Part shown: positions 26,990 to 34,682 of the stretch, in pieces
Layout of the letters: the number at the start of each line of letters is the position of its first letter
How positions within the stretch are numbered: the stretch's first letter is position 1
Assembly: GCA_964505215.1 (NCBI GenBank)
Contig: CAZDGU010000004.1
Coordinates: forward strand, 62,001-126,000
DNA length: 64,000 nucleotides
Direction: 5' to 3'
Source of the DNA: Gracilimonas sp964505215
GTDB taxonomy: Bacteria; Bacteroidota; Rhodothermia; Balneolales; Balneolaceae
Made by a program: the position numbers and the translations under genes
Notes under the pieces: model-generated
What the model saw: only the letters and a program-made list of their open reading frames with translations
The model's database searches: none
Told to the model about the DNA's origin: nothing

Positions 26990-28783
26990 ATGAAATACGA
27001 GCCCACTACTATATTATCAATTGTTGAACAAGGGTATGAAAAAAACACATCCGGAATATTTTCTGCGGTAAAGCGAGACGGAAAATGGATTGAAACCGGT
27101 GTAGCCGACTTTAAGCAAATGGTACAAGATCTGGCGCTGGGTTTATATGAACTGGGCGTGCGGAAGGGTGATAAAATATCGCTTCATGCCGAAAACTCTA
27201 CAGAATGGCGGATAATTGATTTAGCCGTATTATCGCTGGGAGCGGCTGTTGTACCCATTTATACCACACAACCCGGTGAGCAAATTAAGTACATACTGGA
27301 GAATTCGGATGCAAAAATACACTTTGTATCTAATGATGAGGTTTTTGCAGAAACCAAGCCGCTCATAAAAAATGTAAAGAATGTGAAGGCTATTATCTCA
27401 ATAATGGAGTCTAAGCACAAAAAGCTGCAAACGTTTGAAGACATTCTGCAAATGGGGCATAAGAAAAATGAGGAAGACCCCACGCTGTATAATAAGCTTA
27501 AGAGTGAAGTGAAACCGGATGACATGGCCACGCTTATTTATACGTCCGGAACTACGGGTGTGCCAAAAGGAGTGATGCTTTCTCACCATAATATTGCAGG
27601 AAATGCGCTGGCTGCCCGAGAGTTGTTCCCCTTTGATCCGAAAGAATATGATAATCCCACAGTACTTTCATATCTACCGCTGGCCCATATGTTTGAGCGA
27701 ACGGCTTCTTACATCTATGCCTTTGCCGGCCTTCCCCCTTATTATATAGAGGATATTGATGATATCAGGGAAGATTTTTCAAGGGTTCAACCGGTGTATT
27801 TGGTAACGGTACCGCGCCTGCTCGAAAAAGTAGTGGCCGGTATGAAAGTGCGCGGACAGGATTTTGGCTGGCTCAAAAAACAAATGTTCTACTGGGCTAT
27901 AAATCTGGCCGAAAACTATGATCCCGAAAATCCGCCGGCCGCATGGAAAATGGCCATCGCCGATAAGCTGGTTTATGCTAAAGTGCGAGAATTGTTTGGC
28001 GGAAAAATGATTGGCTTTAATGTAGGTGGGGCGGCTCTGTCGCCCAATATTGCGAGATTTATTAATGGAATTGGCATTTACTGCGGTTTAGGTTATGGCC
28101 TCACCGAAACCTCGCCGGTGTTAACAGGACCTCCAAAAGGAGAGCTGCGCATCGGCTCATCCGGTAAAGCCATTGCCGATGTGGAGCTGAAGATTGCAGA
28201 AGATGGCGAAATTTTAGCCAAAGGTCCGTACATCATGAAGGGATATTACAAAATGCCCGACAAAACAGAAGAGGCTATTGACGATGACGGCTGGTTCCAT
28301 ACCGGAGATATCGGACATTTGGATGATGACGGCTGGCTGTTTGTTACCGACCGTAAGAAATCGCTGTTTAAGCTCTCAACCGGAAAGTATGTGGCGCCGC
28401 AGCCTATAGAAAATGCGCTGGTGAACAGTGGCTTTATTGAGCAGGCCGTAGTGGTAGGAAATATGCACAAATATTGCGCCGCTCTGATTGTGCCCAATTG
28501 GGAAAACATGAAAAAAAGGTTTGAGACCACCAATTATGACTTTCCTGAAGAAAATCCCACCGAGAATAAATACGTGCGCAGGCGTATTCAAAAGGAAGTA
28601 GATAAGGTTAATCAAAATCTTTCTAAATGGGAGAAGGTGAAGCGCTTTAAGCTGCTGGAAGACCAATTTACGATAGAGGCAGGTGAAATCACCCCAACTT
28701 TGAAGGTGAAGCGTAACGTAATTAACAAAAAGTACAGCGATGTTATTGATTCCATTTATGATGATGAAGAATCTGAAAACTAA
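26990..28783 (+). CDS. fadD: Long-chain acyl-CoA synthetase (AMP-forming)
   Basis: 597-aa ANL-superfamily enzyme that activates fatty acids with ATP and CoA; first gene of the beta-oxidation operon. Seen: P-loop-like YTSGTTGVPKG near residue 185, LPLAHMFERTASY, YGLTETSPV (A5 motif), DGWFHTGDIG (A7), and the hinge DRKKSLFKLSTGKYVAPQP. Length and the FERT/GLTE pattern place it with bacterial-type FACL/AMP-dependent synthetases seen across Bacteroidota. 23 bp separate it from the next gene. No transmembrane segment, probably membrane-peripheral. Confidence 0.95.
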   Translation: MKYEPTTILSIVEQGYEKNTSGIFSAVKRDGKWIETGVADFKQMVQDLALGLYELGVRKGDKISLHAENSTEWRIIDLAVLSLGAAVVPIYTTQPGEQIKYILENSDAKIHFVSNDEVFAETKPLIKNVKNVKAIISIMESKHKKLQTFEDILQMGHKKNEEDPTLYNKLKSEVKPDDMATLIYTSGTTGVPKGVMLSHHNIAGNALAARELFPFDPKEYDNPTVLSYLPLAHMFERTASYIYAFAGLPPYYIEDIDDIREDFSRVQPVYLVTVPRLLEKVVAGMKVRGQDFGWLKKQMFYWAINLAENYDPENPPAAWKMAIADKLVYAKVRELFGGKMIGFNVGGAALSPNIARFINGIGIYCGLGYGLTETSPVLTGPPKGELRIGSSGKAIADVELKIAEDGEILAKGPYIMKGYYKMPDKTEEAIDDDGWFHTGDIGHLDDDGWLFVTDRKKSLFKLSTGKYVAPQPIENALVNSGFIEQAVVVGNMHKYCAALIVPNWENMKKRFETTNYDFPEENPTENKYVRRRIQKEVDKVNQNLSKWEKVKRFKLLEDQFTIEAGEITPTLKVKRNVINKKYSDVIDSIYDDEESEN

Positions 28784-28806
28784 CAGAAATTAATAAACGC
28801 AGTTTC

Positions 28807-31152
28807 ATGAGTACACAAAATTATACGGTAAAAAATGTAGTTGTTTTAGGTTCCGGGGTGATGGGAAGCCAAATTGCTGCCCATTGCGTAAATGCCGGAT
28901 TGAATGTTACACTGCTGGATCTAAAGAGCGATGATCCTAACCGCCCGAATAAAATGGTGGAAGAAAGTCTGAAAAAAGCTTCTAAAATGAAGCCGTCTCC
29001 TTTTGCAAAACCCGAATTTGCAAAACGCATTCAGGTTGGAAATTTTGAAGATGACTTTGACAGGCTGAAGCAGGCAGACTGGATTTGTGAGGTTATTATT
29101 GAGAAAATGGACATCAAAAAAGAAATGATGGCGCGGATTGATGAAGTCCGCAAATCCGACAGCATCGTCAGTTCTAATACCTCGGGACTTCCAATCGGGG
29201 AGATTGGAGAAGATTGCAGCACAGATTTTCAGGCTCATTTTTTGGGAACGCACTTTTTTAATCCGCCGCGTTATATGAAGCTGCTGGAGGTAATTCCAAC
29301 AGAAAGCACATCCAAAAAGGTTACTGCATTTATGCAGCATTTTTGTGAGAAAATGCTGGGCAAAGGCGTGGTTATTTGTAAAGATTCACCAAACTTTATT
29401 GCGAACCGAATTGGGATTTTTTCTATCGCTAACATTTTGCCGTATTTTTTTAATGGAGACTTCAGAGCGGAGGAAATCGATCTGCTCACCGGAACCATTT
29501 CCGGCTATTCCAAAGCGGCAACCTTCCGAACGGCAGATATGGCCGGACTGGATGTAACCAATCACGTGGCCAAAAATCTGTACCCATCCATTCCCAATGA
29601 TGAAATGCGGGATGCTTTTAATCTCCCCGCAAAATTTGAGAAAATGGTGGAAGATGGAAAAATAGGCAACAAGGCCGGAAAGGGATTTTACACCAAACAG
29701 AAGGGTGAATATTTGGTACTGAACCCGAATACATTTGAGTATGAATCTCAACAAAAATTAGAGGATGAGCTACTGGCTGAGGCCCAAGAAATTAAAAATA
29801 CCGCAGAACGGCTGAAGTTTTTAGTAAATGCAGACGGTCCGCTTGCAGACTTTTTATGGAATACCCAGCGTGATTTGCTCTTGTATGCCGCTCATCGGAT
29901 TCCGGAGATTTCGGATTCTCCGCTGGCGTTAGATCGCGCCATGCAGTGGGGTTTTAATTGGGAAATGGGACCTTTTGCCCGATGGGATGCTTTGGGAATT
30001 GAGGAAACCGCCGACCGTATCAAAAAAGAAGGAAAAGAAGTGCCGGTGCTCATTCAGCAAATGCTGGAAGCCGGTGTTACGCAGTTTTATAAGGATGGAC
30101 AAGTCTATGACCCCACGGCCAAAGCATGGACAGATATAGCACCTGAAGCCGCGGGTGAAATCAAAGTTTCACACCTCAGAAAAGAAAATAAACCGGTTTT
30201 AGAAAATGACAGCGCCGCCCTTCATGATATGGGAGATGGTGTTGCGCTGATCGAGTTCAAAACCCGAAACGGAACGCTGGGCGCGGAGCTGGTACAAACG
30301 CTGTATGAGTCACTGAATACGGTGAAAGAGGACTTTAATGCGTTGGTAATCAGTCATGACGGAGAGAACTTTGCCTTTGGCGCCAATTTGAAAGAAGCGT
30401 TGCTTGCCAAGCAGAACAATGACTGGAAAAGCATAGAAAGCGCCGTCAATAATTTTCAAAAAACAGCGGTGGCTTTGCGTGATGCTCCATTTCCGGTAGT
30501 TGCCGCACCGTTTGGGAGAACCCTGGGCGGCGGTGTAGAATTCTGCCTGTACTCCGATAAAGTGGTGGCCCATCACGAAACGTATATGGGATTGGTAGAA
30601 GCGGGAGTTGGGTTGATTCCCGCCGGCGGTGGAACCACCGAGCTGCTGCGCCGAGCAATGAATAAATTGGAAGGTGAAGCCGATCCGTTACCGTTCATTC
30701 GGGAAGTTTTTAAAACCATCGGCATGGCTAAAGTTTCAGAAAGTGCACATCTGGCCAAAGAGTTAGGATATTTACGTCCATCGGATACCATTGTGATGAA
30801 CCGTGATTTGCTCATCAAAACGGCAAAATCGGAAGCGTTGAATTTGGTGGAAGCCGGTTATCAATCACCCCGCCCGGCGCCCATCAAAGTGTTGGGGAAA
30901 ACGGCGCTTGCCGCTATGAAATTAATGTTGCACGTGATGCACGAAGGTAAATTCATCACAGATTACGATCAGGTAGTGGCCGAGCGCGTGGCTTTTGTAC
31001 TTGCAGGCGGGGATTTGAGTGAGGCGCAGGAAGTGCCGGAGTCTTATGTGTTGAAGTTGGAACGAGAAGCCATTTTGGAATGCCTGAAAGATGAGCGGAC
31101 GCTGGCCCGAATGGAACACATGATGAAAAAAGGAAAACCGTTAAGAAATTAA
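28807..31152 (+). CDS. fadN: Bifunctional 3-hydroxyacyl-CoA dehydrogenase / enoyl-CoA hydratase (FadN-type order)
   Basis: 781-aa fusion performing hydration and NAD-dependent oxidation in beta-oxidation. The dehydrogenase half comes first: NAD-binding VLGSGVMGSQIA (13-24), SSNTSGLPI, GTHFFNPPRYMKLLEVI, and CKDSPNFIANRIG; the crotonase-type half follows at about 470-660 with FAFGANLKEAL and GRTLGGGVEFCLYSD. This order (dehydrogenase then hydratase) is that of Bacillus FadN and opposite to E. coli FadB. It is followed by a thiolase, as expected for a two-subunit trifunctional complex. Confidence 0.94.
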   Translation: MSTQNYTVKNVVVLGSGVMGSQIAAHCVNAGLNVTLLDLKSDDPNRPNKMVEESLKKASKMKPSPFAKPEFAKRIQVGNFEDDFDRLKQADWICEVIIEKMDIKKEMMARIDEVRKSDSIVSSNTSGLPIGEIGEDCSTDFQAHFLGTHFFNPPRYMKLLEVIPTESTSKKVTAFMQHFCEKMLGKGVVICKDSPNFIANRIGIFSIANILPYFFNGDFRAEEIDLLTGTISGYSKAATFRTADMAGLDVTNHVAKNLYPSIPNDEMRDAFNLPAKFEKMVEDGKIGNKAGKGFYTKQKGEYLVLNPNTFEYESQQKLEDELLAEAQEIKNTAERLKFLVNADGPLADFLWNTQRDLLLYAAHRIPEISDSPLALDRAMQWGFNWEMGPFARWDALGIEETADRIKKEGKEVPVLIQQMLEAGVTQFYKDGQVYDPTAKAWTDIAPEAAGEIKVSHLRKENKPVLENDSAALHDMGDGVALIEFKTRNGTLGAELVQTLYESLNTVKEDFNALVISHDGENFAFGANLKEALLAKQNNDWKSIESAVNNFQKTAVALRDAPFPVVAAPFGRTLGGGVEFCLYSDKVVAHHETYMGLVEAGVGLIPAGGGTTELLRRAMNKLEGEADPLPFIREVFKTIGMAKVSESAHLAKELGYLRPSDTIVMNRDLLIKTAKSEALNLVEAGYQSPRPAPIKVLGKTALAAMKLMLHVMHEGKFITDYDQVVAERVAFVLAGGDLSEAQEVPESYVLKLEREAILECLKDERTLARMEHMMKKGKPLRN

Positions 31153-31175
31153 ACATCGAAAGAAGGATTAGAATT

Positions 31176-32363
31176 ATGTCAGACAGAGATGCATACATTG
31201 TTTCAGCCGCACGAACAGCTTGTGGAAAAGCTAACAGAGGCTCGCTCCGGTTTACCCGTCCCGATGCTTTGGGCGGAGCCGTGGTTAATGATTTATTAAA
31301 CCGAACGCCGGGATTGGAACCCGACAAAGTGGAAGATGTGATTATGGGTTGTGCCTTTCCGGAAGCCTCGCAGGGGCTGAATGTAGCCCGCCAAATTGCT
31401 ATTCTTGGCGGCCTGCCTGATTCTGTGCCGGGCGTAACCGTAAATCGGTTTTGCTCCTCCGGGTTGCAAACGATTTCTATGGCAGCAGAACGGATTATGG
31501 CGGGGGGAGCTGATGTGATTATTGCCGGCGGAGTGGAATCTATGAGCTTGGTTCCGATGGGTGGAATGTCGGTTCAGCCCAACCCGGAGCTGATGGATTC
31601 GGAACCGGGTATTTACGTAAGCATGGGAATTACCGCCGAAAATGTGGCCGATCAATATAACGTGAGCCGCGAAGATCAGGATGCATTTGCTTACCAAAGT
31701 CATCAAAGAGCTATAAAAGCCTGGGAAGCCGGAAAGTTTGACGAGCAAATCACCCCGATAGAAGTCACCGAGAAAAAGGTGAGCTCTGCCGGAGAAATCG
31801 TTGAAAATTCGTTCACTTTTAAGCAAGATGAAGGTCCGAGAGCCGATACCTCGGTAGAAGCGTTATCGGGATTGCGAGCTGTTTTTAAGCAAGGCGGAAG
31901 CGTAACGGCAGGGAATTCCTCACAAATGAACGATGCAGCTGCGGGTGTGGTAGTGATGAGCGGAGCCATGGTAAAGAAATTGGGGCTTGAACCAATGGCT
32001 CGTTATGTAGGATTTCAGGCCGCGGGAGTAGCGCCTGATATTATGGGAATTGGTCCGATTGAAGCCGTGCCAAAAGTACTGGGCAAAACCGGATTAAAGC
32101 TTTCTGACATAGACTTAATTGAACTGAATGAAGCCTTTGCTTCACAATCGCTGGCAGTAATACGAGAGCTGGGATTGGATCAGGAAATCACCAATGTAAA
32201 CGGTGGAGCTATTGCAATGGGGCATCCATTGGGTTGCACCGGAGCTAAATTAACCACTCAAATTCTGTATGAAATGAAAGCCCGAAATGCCAAATATGGC
32301 TTGGTGACCATGTGTATTGGCGGAGGAATGGGGGCAGCCGGGATCTTTGAAAACCTGAGTTAA
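31176..32363 (+). CDS. fadA: Acetyl-CoA C-acyltransferase (3-ketoacyl-CoA thiolase)
   Basis: 395-aa thiolase that cleaves 3-ketoacyl-CoA with CoA to end each beta-oxidation round. Catalytic residues are present: nucleophile Cys93 in NRFCSSGLQT, His350 in AMGHPLGCTGAK and Cys380 in MCIGGGMGAAG. NEAFASQS, with the oxyanion Asn, is also seen. It begins 23 bp after the fadN-type gene and should form a complex with its product. The operon lacks an acyl-CoA dehydrogenase, so that step must be encoded elsewhere. Confidence 0.95.
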   Translation: MSDRDAYIVSAARTACGKANRGSLRFTRPDALGGAVVNDLLNRTPGLEPDKVEDVIMGCAFPEASQGLNVARQIAILGGLPDSVPGVTVNRFCSSGLQTISMAAERIMAGGADVIIAGGVESMSLVPMGGMSVQPNPELMDSEPGIYVSMGITAENVADQYNVSREDQDAFAYQSHQRAIKAWEAGKFDEQITPIEVTEKKVSSAGEIVENSFTFKQDEGPRADTSVEALSGLRAVFKQGGSVTAGNSSQMNDAAAGVVVMSGAMVKKLGLEPMARYVGFQAAGVAPDIMGIGPIEAVPKVLGKTGLKLSDIDLIELNEAFASQSLAVIRELGLDQEITNVNGGAIAMGHPLGCTGAKLTTQILYEMKARNAKYGLVTMCIGGGMGAAGIFENLS

Positions 32364-32401
32364 TTCCGGGAAAGATGCTCTGGACATTCAATTCAAAATA
32401 A

Positions 32402-32440
32402 ATCTGCAAGAATCTCGGAGAGATTTCTGTGGAATCTCAA
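32402..32440 (+). repeat. Possible decayed CTCnGCG tetrad
   Basis: ATCTGCA, ATCTCGG, TTCTGTG and ATCTCAA begin at 32402, 32412, 32425 and 32434 (10-13-9, overall span the same as full copies). Only moderately similar to the consensus; it may be a degraded member of the family or coincidence. Lies in the 96-bp gap inside the fad operon. Confidence 0.35.
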
Positions 32441-32459
32441 TCAAACACAATCCAAAACG

Positions 32460-33314
32460 ATGTTTAAAGAAGATACGCTTTCTGAAAAAACGATTTTAAT
32501 TACCGGTGGAGGCAGCGGTTTAGGGCTGGCTATGGCGAAAACATTTGCACGAACCGGAGCAGATATTGCTATTTGCGGACGTACGGAAGAAAAGCTCCAA
32601 AATGCGGTCAAGGAAATTGAAAAAGAGCGGGATGGAGCCGTAGCTCGCTACTATGTGTGTGACGTAAGAGATTATGATGTGGTAACATCAATGTTTGAAC
32701 AAATTGTTGAGGACTTCGGCTCGCTGGATGGATTGGTAAACAACGCAGCCGGTAATTTCTTGTCGGCCTCGGAAGATTTGAGCCCCGGCGGATTTAAAGC
32801 CGTGGTTGATATTGTGCTGCATGGAAGCTTCAACTGCACACATGTTTTTGGGAATTACCTGATTGATAACAAGAAGGAAGGTAATATTTTAAACATAGTT
32901 ACCACATACGCCGAAAACACGGGATCGGGTTTCGTGCTACCGTCTGCTTGCGGAAAAGCCGGCGTATTAGCTATGACACGTTCTTTGGCTTTTGAGTGGG
33001 CAACCTATGGAATTCGTTTAAACGCCATTGCGCCCGGACCGTTTCCCACCGAAGGTGCCTGGTCTCGGTTAGTTCCTAAAAAAGTATTGGAAAAGAAATT
33101 CATCAATAAGATTCCCATGAAAAGATATGGAGAGCCTCAGGAACTTGCGAACCTTGCCGTATTCCTGATGTCAGACCTTTCGTCCTATATGACCGGCGAA
33201 TGCGTAACCATAGACGGCGGCGAAAAGCTGCAGGCAGGGCAATTTAATTTCATTGATGGGTTGATGTCGCGCAGTAAACTGAAGAAAGTGTTCAAAGCTA
33301 TGCGCCCAAAATAA
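32460..33314 (+). CDS. 2,4-dienoyl-CoA reductase-type short-chain dehydrogenase
   Basis: 284-aa SDR that reduces 2,4-dienoyl-CoA from unsaturated fatty acids. NADP site TGGGSGLGLAMA (16-27) and NNAAGNF are present. The usual YxxxK catalytic pair is replaced by SACGKAG; in mitochondrial DECR the Tyr instead sits in a TIYAET-like segment, and here TTYAENTGSGFVLPS lies in exactly that place, with the Lys in GKAGVLAM. APGPFPTEGAWSRL and the C-terminal TGECVTIDGG also follow that family. Last gene of the fad operon after a 96-bp gap, consistent with an auxiliary beta-oxidation enzyme. Confidence 0.9.
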   Translation: MFKEDTLSEKTILITGGGSGLGLAMAKTFARTGADIAICGRTEEKLQNAVKEIEKERDGAVARYYVCDVRDYDVVTSMFEQIVEDFGSLDGLVNNAAGNFLSASEDLSPGGFKAVVDIVLHGSFNCTHVFGNYLIDNKKEGNILNIVTTYAENTGSGFVLPSACGKAGVLAMTRSLAFEWATYGIRLNAIAPGPFPTEGAWSRLVPKKVLEKKFINKIPMKRYGEPQELANLAVFLMSDLSSYMTGECVTIDGGEKLQAGQFNFIDGLMSRSKLKKVFKAMRPK

Positions 33315-33563
33315 TAGGCGTTAAACTAAAGAGAGGGTTTTCAGTCTGCACAATTTCCATCACCCCAAACTGATTTAGGCGGTTTAGTCTAAAAGTTATT
33401 CTATGCGAATCACTCCTGCTGTTTGCATTTTTGCTAAGTATTTGGAGAGATTGAGCGGGTATATTTAATTAGATGGACAATCAATAGAAATAGGATTTAA
33501 AACCCTCTATCTTAGCATCATAAACGTATAGAATTGGTATGTATTTAAAGTAAAGATGATAAC

Positions 33564-34370
33564 ATGAAGAAGTATAAATTAGCTATAATTGGAAGCGGAT
33601 CATTAGGCAGTATAATTGGGAACTTTGTTTCTAAGGAGTTGAGTGAGGAATATGAAATATTAGGTGTGCAAAGCCGAAACTTAGAAAATGCAGAAAAGTT
33701 AGTAAATGAAATAGGTGGCAAGGCGTACAAAACTCTCAACGAAATAATAGAAGACAAACCCGATTTTATTATTGAGGCTGCCACTACAGAGGTATTTAAA
33801 GAAATTGGTGTTGAAGCTTTATCAAATGGCATACATCTAATACCTTTATCTGTAGGTGCACTGGCTGACAAAGAATTTTATAACAATGTTAAGCAGGCAG
33901 CATCAAAAAACGATAGCCGGATTCATGTGCCTCCGGGAGCCGTAGGTGGGTTTGATGTTTTATTTGCATCAACCCTAATGGAGAATGTAGAAGTAAGTAT
34001 TACTACAGAAAAATCACCAAAATCATTAAACGGTGCTCCATTTTTAGAGGGGAGAATGCTCTCTGAAGAAAAAGTGGAAGAAATATTTAAGGGTTATGCA
34101 GCGGAAGCAATTAAGCATTTCCCCAAAAATATTAATGTTGCAGTGGCTACGGCCTTAGCAACTACGGGAGTAGAGAATACTAAAGTATCTATTAACAGTA
34201 TCCCCGGGTTTAATAATAACAGGCATACAATTAAGCTGAAGGGAGAGTCTATAGAAGTAGATGTTAAAGTTGAAACATCACCGTCTGAGGATAATCCAAA
34301 ATCAAGCAGTTTGGCCGCGTATAGCGTGATTGGTTTGCTTAAAAACTTAGCCTCACCCATTACTTTTTAG
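33564..34370 (+). CDS. L-aspartate dehydrogenase-like protein (NadX family)
   Basis: 268-aa NAD(P)-binding enzyme that would oxidise or form L-aspartate/oxaloacetate and can feed NAD synthesis. Seen: Rossmann motif IIGSGSLGSIIG (9-20), VPPGAVGGFDVL (130-141), and FPKNINVAVATALA near residue 190, all diagnostic of the NadX group; the catalytic His is expected near the C-terminal third but I cannot place it firmly. The gene is AT-richer than the fad genes next to it (sampled 60-base lines 33-42% GC versus about 58%). It is monocistronic. Biochemical role as aspartate dehydrogenase is inferred. Confidence 0.82.
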   Translation: MKKYKLAIIGSGSLGSIIGNFVSKELSEEYEILGVQSRNLENAEKLVNEIGGKAYKTLNEIIEDKPDFIIEAATTEVFKEIGVEALSNGIHLIPLSVGALADKEFYNNVKQAASKNDSRIHVPPGAVGGFDVLFASTLMENVEVSITTEKSPKSLNGAPFLEGRMLSEEKVEEIFKGYAAEAIKHFPKNINVAVATALATTGVENTKVSINSIPGFNNNRHTIKLKGESIEVDVKVETSPSEDNPKSSSLAAYSVIGLLKNLASPITF

Positions 34371-34682
34371 TTATTTTTCGATTGATTGACCGCTTTTATA
34401 TCCATGTCAATTCAATAACTAAAAATTGTGTTTAGTTAGAGAAGTTGCCCTGAAACTTTCATTCTGCAACTGCTAAGTGTTAATAAATCAAATCGCTTAT
34501 CTAATAATTAAGTAGAAATGACCATATTCTATTTCTCGCAGATGAATCGCTGATTTTCGCAGTGCCTCAGCGAAACACTGCGTCAAACTCTGCGGAACTC
34601 TGCGTGAAACCAAAAACCGAACTGAATTTCGGGATAATTCCCCGTTTAGATACTATCTATAATTATTTCCTATTTTTGAAGA
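34371..34682. other. Intergenic region holding repeat copy 3
   Basis: 312 bp between nadX-like and FUSC genes. The centre (34537-34604) is a CTCnGCG repeat pair. The flanks are AT-rich; the stretch just before 34683 should carry the FUSC promoter but no motif is clear. Confidence 0.5.
34537..34604. repeat. CTCnGCG tetrad, copy 3 (full, plus strand) with a partial inverted arm
   Basis: Plus-strand heptamers CTCAGCG, CACTGCG, CTCTGCG, CTCTGCG start at 34566, 34576, 34588 and 34598 (10-12-10). To the left, three opposite heptamers CGCAGAT, CGCTGAT, CGCAGTG start at 34537, 34548 and 34558. CGCAGTG/CACTGCG pair perfectly around an 11-base loop. Confidence 0.85.

Noticed and set aside
32460..33314. 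SDR with a missing YxxxK motif, possibly inactive
   Set aside because: The change matches the 2,4-dienoyl-CoA reductase subgroup, where the Tyr lies earlier (TTYAE) and the Lys is kept.
33332..33508. Inverted repeat AGAGGGTTTT / AAAACCCTCT
   Set aside because: Arms are 157 bp apart with nothing element-like between; likely chance in AT-rich spacer DNA.
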